A stretch of 10,887 nucleotides of DNA from a bacterium (GTDB lineage: Bacteria; Patescibacteria; Dojkabacteria; JAKAPS01; JAJZLI01): the NCBI GenBank assembly GCA_021805885.1, contig JAJZDR010000033.1, positions 1-10,887 of the forward strand, written 5' to 3'. Each line of letters starts with the position of its first letter. Position 1 is the first letter of the stretch. The position numbers and the translations under genes are program-made. The notes beneath the pieces are model-generated. The model saw only the letters and a program-made list of their open reading frames with translations, did no database searches and was not told the origin of the DNA. Of this stretch, positions 1 through 7,267 are shown piece by piece.

Positions 1-495
1 AATGAAGAAACAAAGAAGTATTGGGCTATAAGAAGAGAAAGCTTTAATCTATTAAGGCAAAGAATTAAAAATCTTAAAGCGGCACCATTTATAGATGACA
101 TAATAGTAAGACCAGAAACATTAGAAGAATTTTTACCTCAACTATACAAAATTTTAGATGATTCGAAATTATTATATACAGTTGCTGGTCATATAGGTGA
201 TGGTAATTTTCATATTCTTCCTTTAATGAATCTACAAGATGAAAAAGAAAGAGCAAAAATATATCCTATTGCTGACCAAGTCTATAATCTTGTGTTAAAA
301 TACAATGGTTCCATAACAGCAGAACATAATGATGGACTTATAAGAAGTCCATATATAGAAGAAGAATTCGGAAATAAAATATATGGTATATTTCAGGAAA
401 TAAAGAATATTTTTGATCCTCACCACATATTTAACCCACATAAAAAAACTGATGTAACAATTAAATTTGCATCTGAGTTTATAGCAAGAAACTAA
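1..495 (+). CDS. FAD-linked oxidase, C-terminal part (GlcD / D-lactate dehydrogenase type), 5'-truncated
   Basis: The frame is open from base 1 to the TAA at 493-495, giving 164 visible residues; the start lies outside the window. Bases 187-213 encode GHIGDGNFH, which matches the H-x-GDGN-x-H signature of the C-terminal substrate domain of FAD-linked oxidases (glycolate oxidase GlcD, D-lactate and 2-hydroxyglutarate dehydrogenases). Bases 307-348 encode a GSITAEHNDGLIRSP stretch that matches the family GS-x-x-EHGDGxxRSP motif, with Asn in place of the usual Gly after EH. The end, FDPHHIFNPHKK, matches the usual FDP...NPGK tail. The family oxidises 2-hydroxy acids with FAD; the FAD-binding half would be upstream. 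An Fe-S domain is fused after this point in some relatives but is absent here, since the protein stops soon after the tail. The substrate cannot be told from this part. The gene is convergent with the GH13 gene and their stop codons overlap. Confidence 0.88.
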   Translation, partial: NEETKKYWAIRRESFNLLRQRIKNLKAAPFIDDIIVRPETLEEFLPQLYKILDDSKLLYTVAGHIGDGNFHILPLMNLQDEKERAKIYPIADQVYNLVLKYNGSITAEHNDGLIRSPYIEEEFGNKIYGIFQEIKNIFDPHHIFNPHKKTDVTIKFASEFIARN

Positions 496-2132
496 AATCT
501 TTTAAATAAAGAAAGTTTCGATATTAGATTATTTCTAATTAACTGGTTTTCAGTCATAACTTTAACCCATATATATGAATATGGTTTTAATTCAATTATA
601 TTTCCAGCGACATCAGCTCTTTCTACTATTAATACAGAGAAGTGGAATATACCTAAATTATTTGTATCTATAAGCTGTTTCTTTTTTGAAAGATTATTTA
701 TAAATATAAGATTTTTATGATGGAAAACTCTTAGATATGCAAATATGTTATTATTCCCAGTATTTATAATATGAATATCTGAATGAGCGAATATATCTTT
801 ATACCTTTTTCTTATTATAAGCATATTCCTTAATTTATTATATGTAGACTGGGAATCCCATATATATTTATTAGCCTTAGCCCAATCTATTTTAGTTCTA
901 ACAAGCAATCTTCTATCATATGGCACATTATCTTTAGGTACCATAGAAAAATTTTCTTTCTCATCAAGTTCATCTCCACTATACAATACTGGAGTACCTA
1001 CTAACGTGAGTAAAATAGAATTAGCTAATGCTATTTTCTCTTTATTATCTCCCAACAAAGTATATAATCTCTCTGCAATACCAGTATTAAATCTATATAT
1101 TTTATCCTTATCATATTTTGAATAAAACAATGACGCTGTATCTTGATCCACAGTAGACAGACTAAGCTCATCGTGATTACGCAAGAAAATTGCCCACTGC
1201 GTTTGACGTGGGATTTTTGGAAATGATTTAATTGTATCTATAATGTATTTACTATCTTCATCTAACAATGATAAAAATATTTGAGGCATTAGAGGAAAAT
1301 TAAAGGCCATTTGAAACTCATTTCTTCCATTCCCAAAATATTTAACAAGTTCATTCATAGGTTCACCAGCTTCAGCAAGAAATACTATATTTCTATTCCT
1401 ATAATGTTTATTAGCAAATCTTCTAATTTTCCTTAAAATCATATGTGTTTCTTTTAAGTTTTCACAAGTTGTTCCCTCTCTCTTAACTAGATATGGAACT
1501 GCATCTACTCTAAAACCATCAACTCCTAGATCTAACCAGAAACTAATAATTTTAAAAAACTCTTGTAGAACTTCCTCATTTCTCCAATTTAGGTCTGGTT
1601 GAGTTTTGTAAAACCTATGAAAATAATACTCTTTTCTTATAGGACTATATGTCCAATTAGTTTTTTCATAATCAGAAAATATAACTGAAGCATCCTTATA
1701 TTTATCACCCGTCATATCCCAAAGATAATAATCTTTATATTTAGAAAAATCTTTAGATGAAGGATCTTGTGAAGCTATAAACCAATGATGTTGTGATGAA
1801 GTATGATTTAAAACTAAATCCATAATAATACGTATGTCATTATCATGGGCTACTTTTATTAATTCTTGAAAATCATCTAGAGATCCTACTTCCTTTCTTA
1901 TAGAGGTATAATCAGATACATCATATCCCCCATCCATCAGAGGTGACTTATAAATAGGTAATAACCATAGGCAACCTATCCCCAATTCTTTGATATATAT
2001 AAAATTATTTATAAGGCCCCTTATATCGCCAATACCATCATTATTGCTATCCTTAAATAGGTCTATGTATATCTCATAAAACACACTTCCCTTATACCAG
2101 TATCTATTTCTAAAAGGTGATCCCGTTAACAT
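492..2132 (-). CDS. treS: GH13 alpha-amylase-family enzyme, trehalose-synthase-like (maltose alpha-D-glucosyltransferase)
   Basis: This 546-residue GH13 (beta/alpha)8 enzyme most resembles trehalose synthase, which interconverts maltose and trehalose in the cytoplasm. There is no signal peptide. TreS-like blocks appear in order: WYKGSVFYE near 12-20, DSNNDGIGDIRGL 28-40, LWLLPIYKSPLMDGGYD 55-71, DLVLNHTS 105-112, QPDLNW 178-183, DLGVDGFRVDAVPYLVKREGT 201-221, LAEA 252-255, MAFNFPLMP 275-283 and FLRNHDEL 316-323. Predicted catalytic residues are D210 (nucleophile), E254 (acid/base) and D321 (transition-state stabiliser). The length fits TreS without a fused maltokinase. After GDEL at 386-389 the sequence departs from the usual TreS GMGDN...RDGVRTPMQW pattern, so the exact product specificity is less certain than the family. 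A small beta-sandwich C-terminal domain follows from about 440. The ATG has no clear ribosome-binding site. The gene starts 21 bases after the GtrA-like stop, so co-transcription is likely. Confidence 0.85.
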   Translation of the reverse strand: MLTGSPFRNRYWYKGSVFYEIYIDLFKDSNNDGIGDIRGLINNFIYIKELGIGCLWLLPIYKSPLMDGGYDVSDYTSIRKEVGSLDDFQELIKVAHDNDIRIIMDLVLNHTSSQHHWFIASQDPSSKDFSKYKDYYLWDMTGDKYKDASVIFSDYEKTNWTYSPIRKEYYFHRFYKTQPDLNWRNEEVLQEFFKIISFWLDLGVDGFRVDAVPYLVKREGTTCENLKETHMILRKIRRFANKHYRNRNIVFLAEAGEPMNELVKYFGNGRNEFQMAFNFPLMPQIFLSLLDEDSKYIIDTIKSFPKIPRQTQWAIFLRNHDELSLSTVDQDTASLFYSKYDKDKIYRFNTGIAERLYTLLGDNKEKIALANSILLTLVGTPVLYSGDELDEKENFSMVPKDNVPYDRRLLVRTKIDWAKANKYIWDSQSTYNKLRNMLIIRKRYKDIFAHSDIHIINTGNNNIFAYLRVFHHKNLIFINNLSKKKQLIDTNNLGIFHFSVLIVERADVAGNIIELKPYSYIWVKVMTENQLIRNNLISKLSLFKRF

Positions 2133-2153
2133 AACTTAAAATTGTTTGAATAA

Positions 2154-2639
2154 TCATCTAAATTCTGTTTGTTCAAGATCTTTTTCAATATCTTCATAAA
2201 TATCTTTTTGAGAAGCTCCCCATGTCCATATAAAATTAATTATAAAGTTAAAAATAAAGCTAACACCTATACTAACATTATTAGCAATAAGAATAGCAAA
2301 AAATTTACTAAAATATAAGGAGGCAAAAGAAAATACTTCAGGAAATAAAAATACTCTTGCAATTACAAACCCTAACAAAATAGATATATGATATTTTAAT
2401 ATTCTTATAATAAATTGAGAATTTTTATTATCTTTAAATGTCCAATTATCATTTATAAAAAAATTGTTTAAATTTCCTACTTCTGCAGAAATTAATGTGG
2501 CTATATTAGCAGGAACAAAAAAAACTAGCGTTAATAACAATATAACACCATTATCAATAATTATTCCTATAATACCTACAATAAAATATTTATATAACTT
2601 ATCTAGGATTTGTCTGATTGTTTTTTTATTGACTTTCAA
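2154..2639 (-). CDS. GtrA-like four-helix membrane protein
   Basis: This 161-residue, very hydrophobic protein has about four membrane segments (roughly 17-42, 44-62, 77-98 and 112-137). The first half carries KYFIVGIIGIIIDNGV and the N-N-F-x-x-N-x-x-W-T-F motif (59-68). The second half has a matching F-N-F-x-x-N-F-x-W-T-W repeat (130-140). This paired pattern is the hallmark of the GtrA family. GtrA-type proteins are thought to help move polyprenyl-linked sugars across the membrane or to support cell-surface polysaccharide synthesis; the actual substrate is unknown. The tail (141-161) is acidic and probably cytoplasmic. The start is a TTG at 2637-2639: an in-frame TAA lies only three codons upstream, and no ATG is available before the first helix. 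No Shine-Dalgarno is visible. It is followed after 21 bases by the GH13 gene, probably in the same transcript. Confidence 0.85.
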   Translation of the reverse strand: MKVNKKTIRQILDKLYKYFIVGIIGIIIDNGVILLLTLVFFVPANIATLISAEVGNLNNFFINDNWTFKDNKNSQFIIRILKYHISILLGFVIARVFLFPEVFSFASLYFSKFFAILIANNVSIGVSFIFNFIINFIWTWGASQKDIYEDIEKDLEQTEFR

Positions 2640-2700
2640 AGATTTTTATAATTAAATATCACACAAATTAATTTTTAATACAGAAATTCATACTCTCATC

Positions 2701-2706
2701 ATTATA
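2701..2706 (-). promoter_or_regulatory. Possible -10 box in the gap before the GtrA-like gene
   Basis: The minus strand reads TATAAT here, 61 bases before the TTG start of the GtrA-like gene, in the largest gap of the window (112 bases, 2640-2751). No good -35 was found. A second, weaker box (TATAAA, 2645-2650) sits only 5 bases before the start codon. Either could drive the GtrA-GH13 pair. Confidence 0.25.
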
Positions 2707-2751
2707 TTATTGCACACATATTTTATCAATTCATTTTTTACCAGTTTAATA

Positions 2752-3522
2752 CTATTTTATTGCTGAAGGAAAAACCTTAAATATGTTGTTCTTATATTTG
2801 ATAGGAACAGGGATTGAATCAAATAAAGCGTGATACGCAAAATATTTGAAACCTTCTCTTCTATTAGAGAAATTAAATCCATATAAAACAGTATTATTTT
2901 TAATTTCACTTATTAAATCATTATTATATTTTGTGTATGCACTGCCTAAAACTCTTCTCAAATGGGAATCTGACCCCCCTACAATAGGAATATGATATTC
3001 CTGAGCTATATCTATAGCTTTTTTATTAGCCAAAGATAACTCTGCTTGTTTTCTAAGAAATCTACCACTTGAATATAAAAGGGTCATATAATTTAAAGAC
3101 CCATTAACCTCAATAGCAAAAGGTATATTGCTACTGAGCATAGACTCCACCAATACTCTGCCATTCAAATGTCTACCTTTGCGGAATGGGTTAAATGGGT
3201 GGGCTATAACAGGAAAACCACCTTGATTCAATATTTCTTTTGCAGTATCTTTTGGAGACATTTTTTTCCTTATATTTTTTTTAATATCTAGTCCAATCAT
3301 ATGACAATGTTTTGTAGATATCTCAACTCCAATACCTACCTCTATTTTATAATTTTTTTTAAGTTTATATGACAAAGCAATTCTTGCACCTTCTATATTA
3401 TTATGATCAGTTATATATACTCTATCAATGTCAGTATTAGATTCTACATAATCAATTATTTGCTCAGGAGAACGTGCACCATCAGATACATTAGAATGTA
3501 TATGCAAATCTACTTTTTTCAT
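2752..3522 (-). CDS. PHP-domain metal-dependent phosphoesterase
   Basis: This 256-residue protein has the full set of PHP-family metal-binding motifs: DLHIHSNVSDG (H7, H9, D14), ITDHNN (D39, H40), GVEIS (E67), H74, IAHPFNP (H108), EVNGS (E138) and GGSDSH (D185, H187). The family includes the nuclease/phosphatase YciV (RnaAM), histidinol phosphatase and the PHP domains of DNA polymerases. A stand-alone PHP protein of this length is usually annotated as a phosphoesterase related to TrpH/YciV. The likely chemistry is hydrolysis of phosphoester bonds at a two- or three-metal site (Mn, Fe or Zn); the substrate is not readable from sequence. There is no signal peptide, so it is cytoplasmic. The ATG at 3520-3522 directly precedes the first metal motif, so no earlier start is needed. 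It lies 34 bases after YggT and 112 bases before the GtrA-like gene. Confidence 0.87.
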   Translation of the reverse strand: MKKVDLHIHSNVSDGARSPEQIIDYVESNTDIDRVYITDHNNIEGARIALSYKLKKNYKIEVGIGVEISTKHCHMIGLDIKKNIRKKMSPKDTAKEILNQGGFPVIAHPFNPFRKGRHLNGRVLVESMLSSNIPFAIEVNGSLNYMTLLYSSGRFLRKQAELSLANKKAIDIAQEYHIPIVGGSDSHLRRVLGSAYTKYNNDLISEIKNNTVLYGFNFSNRREGFKYFAYHALFDSIPVPIKYKNNIFKVFPSAIK

Positions 3523-3541
3523 TTTTTTGATGGTATTTATT

Positions 3542-3547
3542 ATTATA
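3542..3547 (-). promoter_or_regulatory. Possible -10 box before the PHP gene
   Basis: The minus strand reads TATAAT, 19 bases before the ATG of the PHP gene, inside the 34-base gap after YggT. No convincing -35 is present. If used, it would give a leader of roughly a dozen bases without a Shine-Dalgarno. Confidence 0.3.
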
Positions 3548-3556
3548 TATTAAAGC

Positions 3557-3865
3557 TTAAACAGTAGGGTTTCTTCTATCTCGTTGTCTTTGGACAAAAG
3601 ATGTTAATATTTCAACCAAAACTAGGCCTGCAATAGTATAAAATATTAGTGCTGTTACAGAGTTTGATGCCAAAACAAACCTTCCAAATACTATTGTAGG
3701 GAATAATCCAGAAAAAGGTGCCACTAAAGGATATGATGTTCCATAAATAAACTTAGCTATTGGATTGTTGGCATTAGCCCCAAAAAGAAGAAATAAAATT
3801 CTAAAAACTAAAAAGAATTCAATTATAGAGAATATCCCGTATACTAACCTATCTGATACATTCAT
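3557..3865 (-). CDS. YggT-family membrane protein
   Basis: This 102-residue protein has two hydrophobic segments (about 9-29 and 66-90). Between them lies the sequence characteristic of the YggT family: F-R-I-L-x-x-L-F-G-A-N-x-x-N-P (21-35), then an IYGTSYPLVAPFSGLFP block (39-55). These small bacterial integral membrane proteins have been linked to osmotic shock tolerance and cell-envelope or division functions, but their molecular activity is not established. In many bacteria the gene sits near cell-division genes; here it lies between the GH1 and PHP genes instead. The C-terminus (QRQRDRRNP) is strongly basic and probably cytoplasmic. It begins 37 bases after the GH1 stop, with a TATAAT box in that gap, so it may have its own promoter. 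Confidence 0.85.
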   Translation of the reverse strand: MNVSDRLVYGIFSIIEFFLVFRILFLLFGANANNPIAKFIYGTSYPLVAPFSGLFPTIVFGRFVLASNSVTALIFYTIAGLVLVEILTSFVQRQRDRRNPTV

Positions 3866-3881
3866 AATACTTTTATGTTAC

Positions 3882-3887
3882 ATTATA
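3882..3887 (-). promoter_or_regulatory. Possible -10 box before YggT
   Basis: The minus strand reads TATAAT, 16 bases before the YggT ATG, in the 37-base gap after the GH1 stop codon. A -35 would fall in the end of the GH1 gene and is not recognisable. Expected transcription would start about 10 bases before the ATG, with no Shine-Dalgarno in that leader. Confidence 0.35.
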
Positions 3888-3902
3888 AAAATTAATTTAG
3901 AA

Positions 3903-5111
3903 TTAAATAGATTGTACTATGTTAGCAAACTTTTTACCACTTTCTTTTATTATTCTATTACCATCATTATCCATATAAGAAAGTCCAAATTTAGCATCAA
4001 ACCCATACTTCCATTCAGAATTATCTATGAGACTCCAGTAAAAATAACCTTTAACTGGAATACCTTCCGTGATAGCTTTTTTTATATATGAAAGATGATC
4101 TTCTATATATTGCACACGATTCAAATCAGATGTATCAGATATGCCATTCTCTAGAATAAATATATCTTTGTTGTATCTTTTATATGCCTGTTTTATTATA
4201 TTATATATACCCTGTGGATAGATATCCCATCCCAATACATCTTGTTTTTCAAGTTTTCCATTAGGGATGCTTTTAAATAGAAAATTATGAATGGATATCT
4301 TGAATTTATCCTCTTCATGAAAATAATAATTCAACCCTATAAAATCCATATATTTTATAGTTCTATCTAAATAAGCATAATTAGTAAAATATCTTTTCAG
4401 CATTATATAAAAATTACTTATTGAATCTAAAGATAAGTAGTCTACATTATTTTTGGCAACAGAAACTCTAGATCTGCCCCAATTAAATTTTTTATATATA
4501 TCTTTTATCCTTATATATGCTCCAATATGGGCTATCTGCAGATTATGTTCTACCATTAAATACTTGATTATATTTCTTTTCCCTGGTGGATACTCCCCAG
4601 AAAGATAACCCATTAAAGCGTAAACAAAAGGTTCATTAATCGTAATCCAAAAAGTGACTTCACTACCAAGGTTCTCAACTATGAAATCAGTATATCTTTC
4701 AAATATCTTGATAATTCTCTTATTCTCAAATCCTCCAATCTTTGATACCCATATTGGTAGAGATTCATGAAATAGAGTTACAAAAGGTTCTATATTATTA
4801 TTTTTAAGAGATTTTATAAGATCTTTATAATAATTTAATGCTTCAAGATTCCACTTTCCTTCTTCAGGTTCAATTCTAGACCACTCAATAGAAAATCTAT
4901 AGGAGTTAACTTTTAATTGTTTTAAGATTTCAATATCTTCTTTATATTTTTCATATGACCTACATGCATCTCCTGTTTCTCTATATCCTTTATACTTTTC
5001 CCATAAATACCAATCACTATTAAAATTACCACCCTCAATCTGATAAGAGGAGGTTGCAACCCCCCATTTAAAATCCACAGGTAAAGAGAAATCAGCATTC
5101 TTATTATTCAT
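3903..5111 (-). CDS. Family GH1 beta-glycosidase (beta-glucosidase-like)
   Basis: This 402-residue (beta/alpha)8 glycosidase starts with the usual F-x-W-G-x-A-T-S-S-Y-Q-I-E-G block (14-27). Nearly all GH1 glycone-binding and catalytic residues are visible: Q24, H115, N159-E160 in TINEP (acid/base), N261-Y262-Y263, E321 in ILENG (nucleophile), W359, and E366-W367 in the DNSEW motif. GH1 enzymes hydrolyse terminal beta-glucose, galactose, mannose or fucose from disaccharides, aryl glycosides or, in the 6-phospho group, phosphorylated sugars. Nothing seen here points to a 6-phospho enzyme. There is no signal peptide, so it should act in the cytoplasm on imported sugars. It is shorter than the usual 440-480 residues, mainly in the middle loops. 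After H115 it has Glu where the family usually has an aromatic residue. It starts 3 bases after the GlsB-like stop, so the two are almost certainly co-transcribed. Confidence 0.93.
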   Translation of the reverse strand: MNNKNADFSLPVDFKWGVATSSYQIEGGNFNSDWYLWEKYKGYRETGDACRSYEKYKEDIEILKQLKVNSYRFSIEWSRIEPEEGKWNLEALNYYKDLIKSLKNNNIEPFVTLFHESLPIWVSKIGGFENKRIIKIFERYTDFIVENLGSEVTFWITINEPFVYALMGYLSGEYPPGKRNIIKYLMVEHNLQIAHIGAYIRIKDIYKKFNWGRSRVSVAKNNVDYLSLDSISNFYIMLKRYFTNYAYLDRTIKYMDFIGLNYYFHEEDKFKISIHNFLFKSIPNGKLEKQDVLGWDIYPQGIYNIIKQAYKRYNKDIFILENGISDTSDLNRVQYIEDHLSYIKKAITEGIPVKGYFYWSLIDNSEWKYGFDAKFGLSYMDNDGNRIIKESGKKFANIVQSI

Positions 5112-5114
5112 AAA

Positions 5115-5351
5115 CTACCCTATCTTATTTACAGCTTTTTTAAATATATACAAAATCAAAACAGAAAAAACTATTGAAAGTAATATACTAAATATTGTAT
5201 TAGATATGAATGCATCACCTGCAAGACCACCAATCATTGCACCTATAATACCAGTAATTATATCTATAAATAGTCCTCCTCTGGTTTTATATTTTTTTGC
5301 AAACCAAAGTCCTACTACAATACCAATTAAAACATATATTAATATATCCAT
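5115..5351 (-). CDS. GlsB/YeaQ/YmgE-type small membrane protein (transglycosylase-associated family)
   Basis: This 78-residue hydrophobic protein has three membrane segments (about 3-17, 30-46 and 51-70). The order is a first helix with GIVVGLWFAKK, a basic loop ending in T-R-G-G-L, then D-I-I-T-G-I-I-G-A-M-I-G-G and a last helix. This glycine-patterned layout matches the GlsB/YeaQ/YmgE family, a bacterial stress-associated inner-membrane family whose molecular role is unproven despite the name. The length is typical. The ATG at 5349-5351 is only 6 bases from a TATAAT box, with no room for a Shine-Dalgarno, so the message may be leaderless. The GH1 gene follows after 3 bases. Confidence 0.78.
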   Translation of the reverse strand: MDILIYVLIGIVVGLWFAKKYKTRGGLFIDIITGIIGAMIGGLAGDAFISNTIFSILLSIVFSVLILYIFKKAVNKIG

Positions 5352-5357
5352 AGTTTA

Positions 5358-5363
5358 ATTATA
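5358..5363 (-). promoter_or_regulatory. -10 box 6 bases before the GlsB-like start (leaderless promoter candidate)
   Basis: The minus strand reads TATAAT-TAAACT-ATG. A -10 box normally places the transcript start 6-8 bases downstream, which is on or next to the A of the ATG. This would drive the GlsB-GH1 pair. The -35 region (about 5381-5387) is not consensus. Confidence 0.45.
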
Positions 5364-5399
5364 CACAAGCTAGTCATCACTTTCTATATAGTAATTAGA

Positions 5400-7244
5400 C
5401 TATTCTTTATTAAATTTATTTCTATCAGATTTTCTAAGATATTTTTTTCTTAATCTTAGGTGGGTTGGAGTAATTTCTAAATATTCATCATCTGCTATAA
5501 AATCTATTCCAAGTTCAATAGTAAGTTCTATATTTTTCATTAATACTATAGTTTCTTCTCCTATATCTGAATGTAATCCTGTTAAATGCTTAGCTCTAGA
5601 TACATTAACTTCCATATCTTGATCATATTTATTTATACCGACTATCATTCCCTCATAAACTTGTTCTTCAGGTCCTACAAATAAAGTGCCCCTTTCTTGA
5701 GCCTTATTAAGACCATATGATGTTGTATTCCCAGCTTCTGATGCAATCAATACTCCCTTTCTATCTTTATACATAGTTCCACCAGGAGATAATACAAATT
5801 CAGAAAAAGAACTATTAAAAATAACAGTGCCTTTTGTATCATTAACAAGTTCTCCTCTTAGACCAAATAGATTTCTTGTTAATACTTTATAATGAAAATG
5901 GACTATATTTGAATTGTCAGTATGCATGTTTACAAGTTCTCCTTTTCTTTTTGAAAGCGCAGTAGTTACAATCCCAATAGATTCTTTACCAACTTCTAAA
6001 AATAAGTCTTCTTGTCCTTCATACTTCTTTCCATCAATTATTTTTGTAATAGCTTCGGGTTTTGAAATTTGGAATTCATATCCTTCTCTTCTTAACGTTT
6101 CTATTAATATTGATAAATGTAATTCTCCTCTTCCTGATACAAAAAATTGATCACCTTCAACTTCAAGTTTCATTGCTACATTCTTTTGTAACTCTCTTTC
6201 TAATCTTGCAAGTAATTGTCTTGACGTAACAAATTTTCCTTCTCTTCCTGCTAGTGGTGAACTATTTGCTTCAAACTTTATTCTAACAGAAGGTTCTTGT
6301 ATATCTAGATCAGGAAGCCTATCATTCTCTCCTGGTGCTGTTATTGTATCTCCTATTTTTGCATCTGTAGCTCCAATTATAGTTACTATATCCCCTGCCT
6401 GCATTTTCTGCACCTCTTCCTTTTTTATACCATTAGAAACTATTAATTTTAAAACTTTGAATTTATTTGTAGAATTGGAAGAAAGTATATCTAATGAGTC
6501 TCCCCTTTTTATTTCTCCTTGTAAAATTTTTCCAACAACTCCAGATCCAGTATATTCATCATAATCAATTGATGACACTTGCATAAGGAATGGTAAATTT
6601 AAATCTCCAGAAGGAGGAGGAATATCCTTTATTATACTTGCAAAAAGAAGTGATACATCAGACCCAGAAGAACCTGATTTATATTCAATCCTAGTATTTA
6701 AATCCGGAAGTTTGTCAAAAATAATTCCCTCTCTTGCAATAGCATAAAATATAGGAAACTCTAGTTGGTCATCAGATGTTGCAAGATCTAAAAATAGGTC
6801 ATCTATCTCAGACAATGTTTTATCTATATCTGCAAATTTTTTATCTATTTTATTAATTACTACTATTATTTTTTTGCCTAATTCTAAAGCCTTTTGCAAT
6901 ACATATCTTGTTTGTGGCATAGGACCTTCTTGAGCATCAACAATCAATAAGCAGCCATCAGCCATATTTAAAGTCCTTTCAACTTCTCCAGAAAAATCAG
7001 CGTGTCCAGGTGTATCTATAATATTTATTTTATAGTCTTTATATTTAACAAATATATTTTTGGCAGTTATTGTAATACCTCTTTCTCTTTCAAGATCCAT
7101 ATTATCCATAATTAAAGACTGACTCATTAAGGCCTCATTATCTCTAAACATATTAGATTGTTTCATAAAGCTATCTACCAAAGTAGTTTTCCCATGATCA
7201 ACATGGGCTATAACAGCTATATTTCTGATTTTAGAATTTTCCAT
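5400..7244 (-). CDS. typA: TypA/BipA ribosome-associated translational GTPase
   Basis: This 614-residue protein is full length for TypA/BipA. GTPase motifs are complete: G1 AHVDHGKT (13-20), G2 in RERGITI (53-59), G3 DTPGH (77-81) and G4 NKID (131-134). The surrounding text, such as LERERGITITAKN and the DAQEGPMPQTR stretch (103-113), is TypA-type rather than EF-G or LepA. Domain II, the EF-G-like domain III/V region and the TypA-specific C-terminal domain (LTGLHSDIGEETI, then EYLEITPTHLRLRKKYL near the end) all follow. TypA binds the 70S ribosome at the factor site and helps 50S assembly and growth at low temperature or under stress. The start fits the family, whose first residues immediately precede NIAVIAHVDHGK. 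It lies 23 bases after the propeller gene, with its own TATAAT in that gap, and 48 bases before the GlsB-like gene. Confidence 0.97.
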   Translation of the reverse strand: MENSKIRNIAVIAHVDHGKTTLVDSFMKQSNMFRDNEALMSQSLIMDNMDLERERGITITAKNIFVKYKDYKINIIDTPGHADFSGEVERTLNMADGCLLIVDAQEGPMPQTRYVLQKALELGKKIIVVINKIDKKFADIDKTLSEIDDLFLDLATSDDQLEFPIFYAIAREGIIFDKLPDLNTRIEYKSGSSGSDVSLLFASIIKDIPPPSGDLNLPFLMQVSSIDYDEYTGSGVVGKILQGEIKRGDSLDILSSNSTNKFKVLKLIVSNGIKKEEVQKMQAGDIVTIIGATDAKIGDTITAPGENDRLPDLDIQEPSVRIKFEANSSPLAGREGKFVTSRQLLARLERELQKNVAMKLEVEGDQFFVSGRGELHLSILIETLRREGYEFQISKPEAITKIIDGKKYEGQEDLFLEVGKESIGIVTTALSKRKGELVNMHTDNSNIVHFHYKVLTRNLFGLRGELVNDTKGTVIFNSSFSEFVLSPGGTMYKDRKGVLIASEAGNTTSYGLNKAQERGTLFVGPEEQVYEGMIVGINKYDQDMEVNVSRAKHLTGLHSDIGEETIVLMKNIELTIELGIDFIADDEYLEITPTHLRLRKKYLRKSDRNKFNKE

Positions 7245-7253
7245 ACGTTCTGT

Positions 7254-7259
7254 ATTATA
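7254..7259 (-). promoter_or_regulatory. -10 box 9 bases before the typA start
   Basis: The minus strand reads TATAAT-ACAGAACGT-ATG in the 23-base gap between the propeller gene and typA. The predicted transcript would begin 1-3 bases before the ATG, so typA may be near-leaderless. The upstream promoter part would lie inside the end of the propeller gene; no clear -35 is seen. Confidence 0.45.
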
Positions 7260-7267
7260 CAGGGATT

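Noticed and set aside
2464..4091. Two open + strand reading frames (2464-2655 and 3765-4091)
   Set aside because: They lie opposite the GtrA-like, YggT and GH1 genes, which have clear family motifs. Their own products show no recognisable domain and no promoter.
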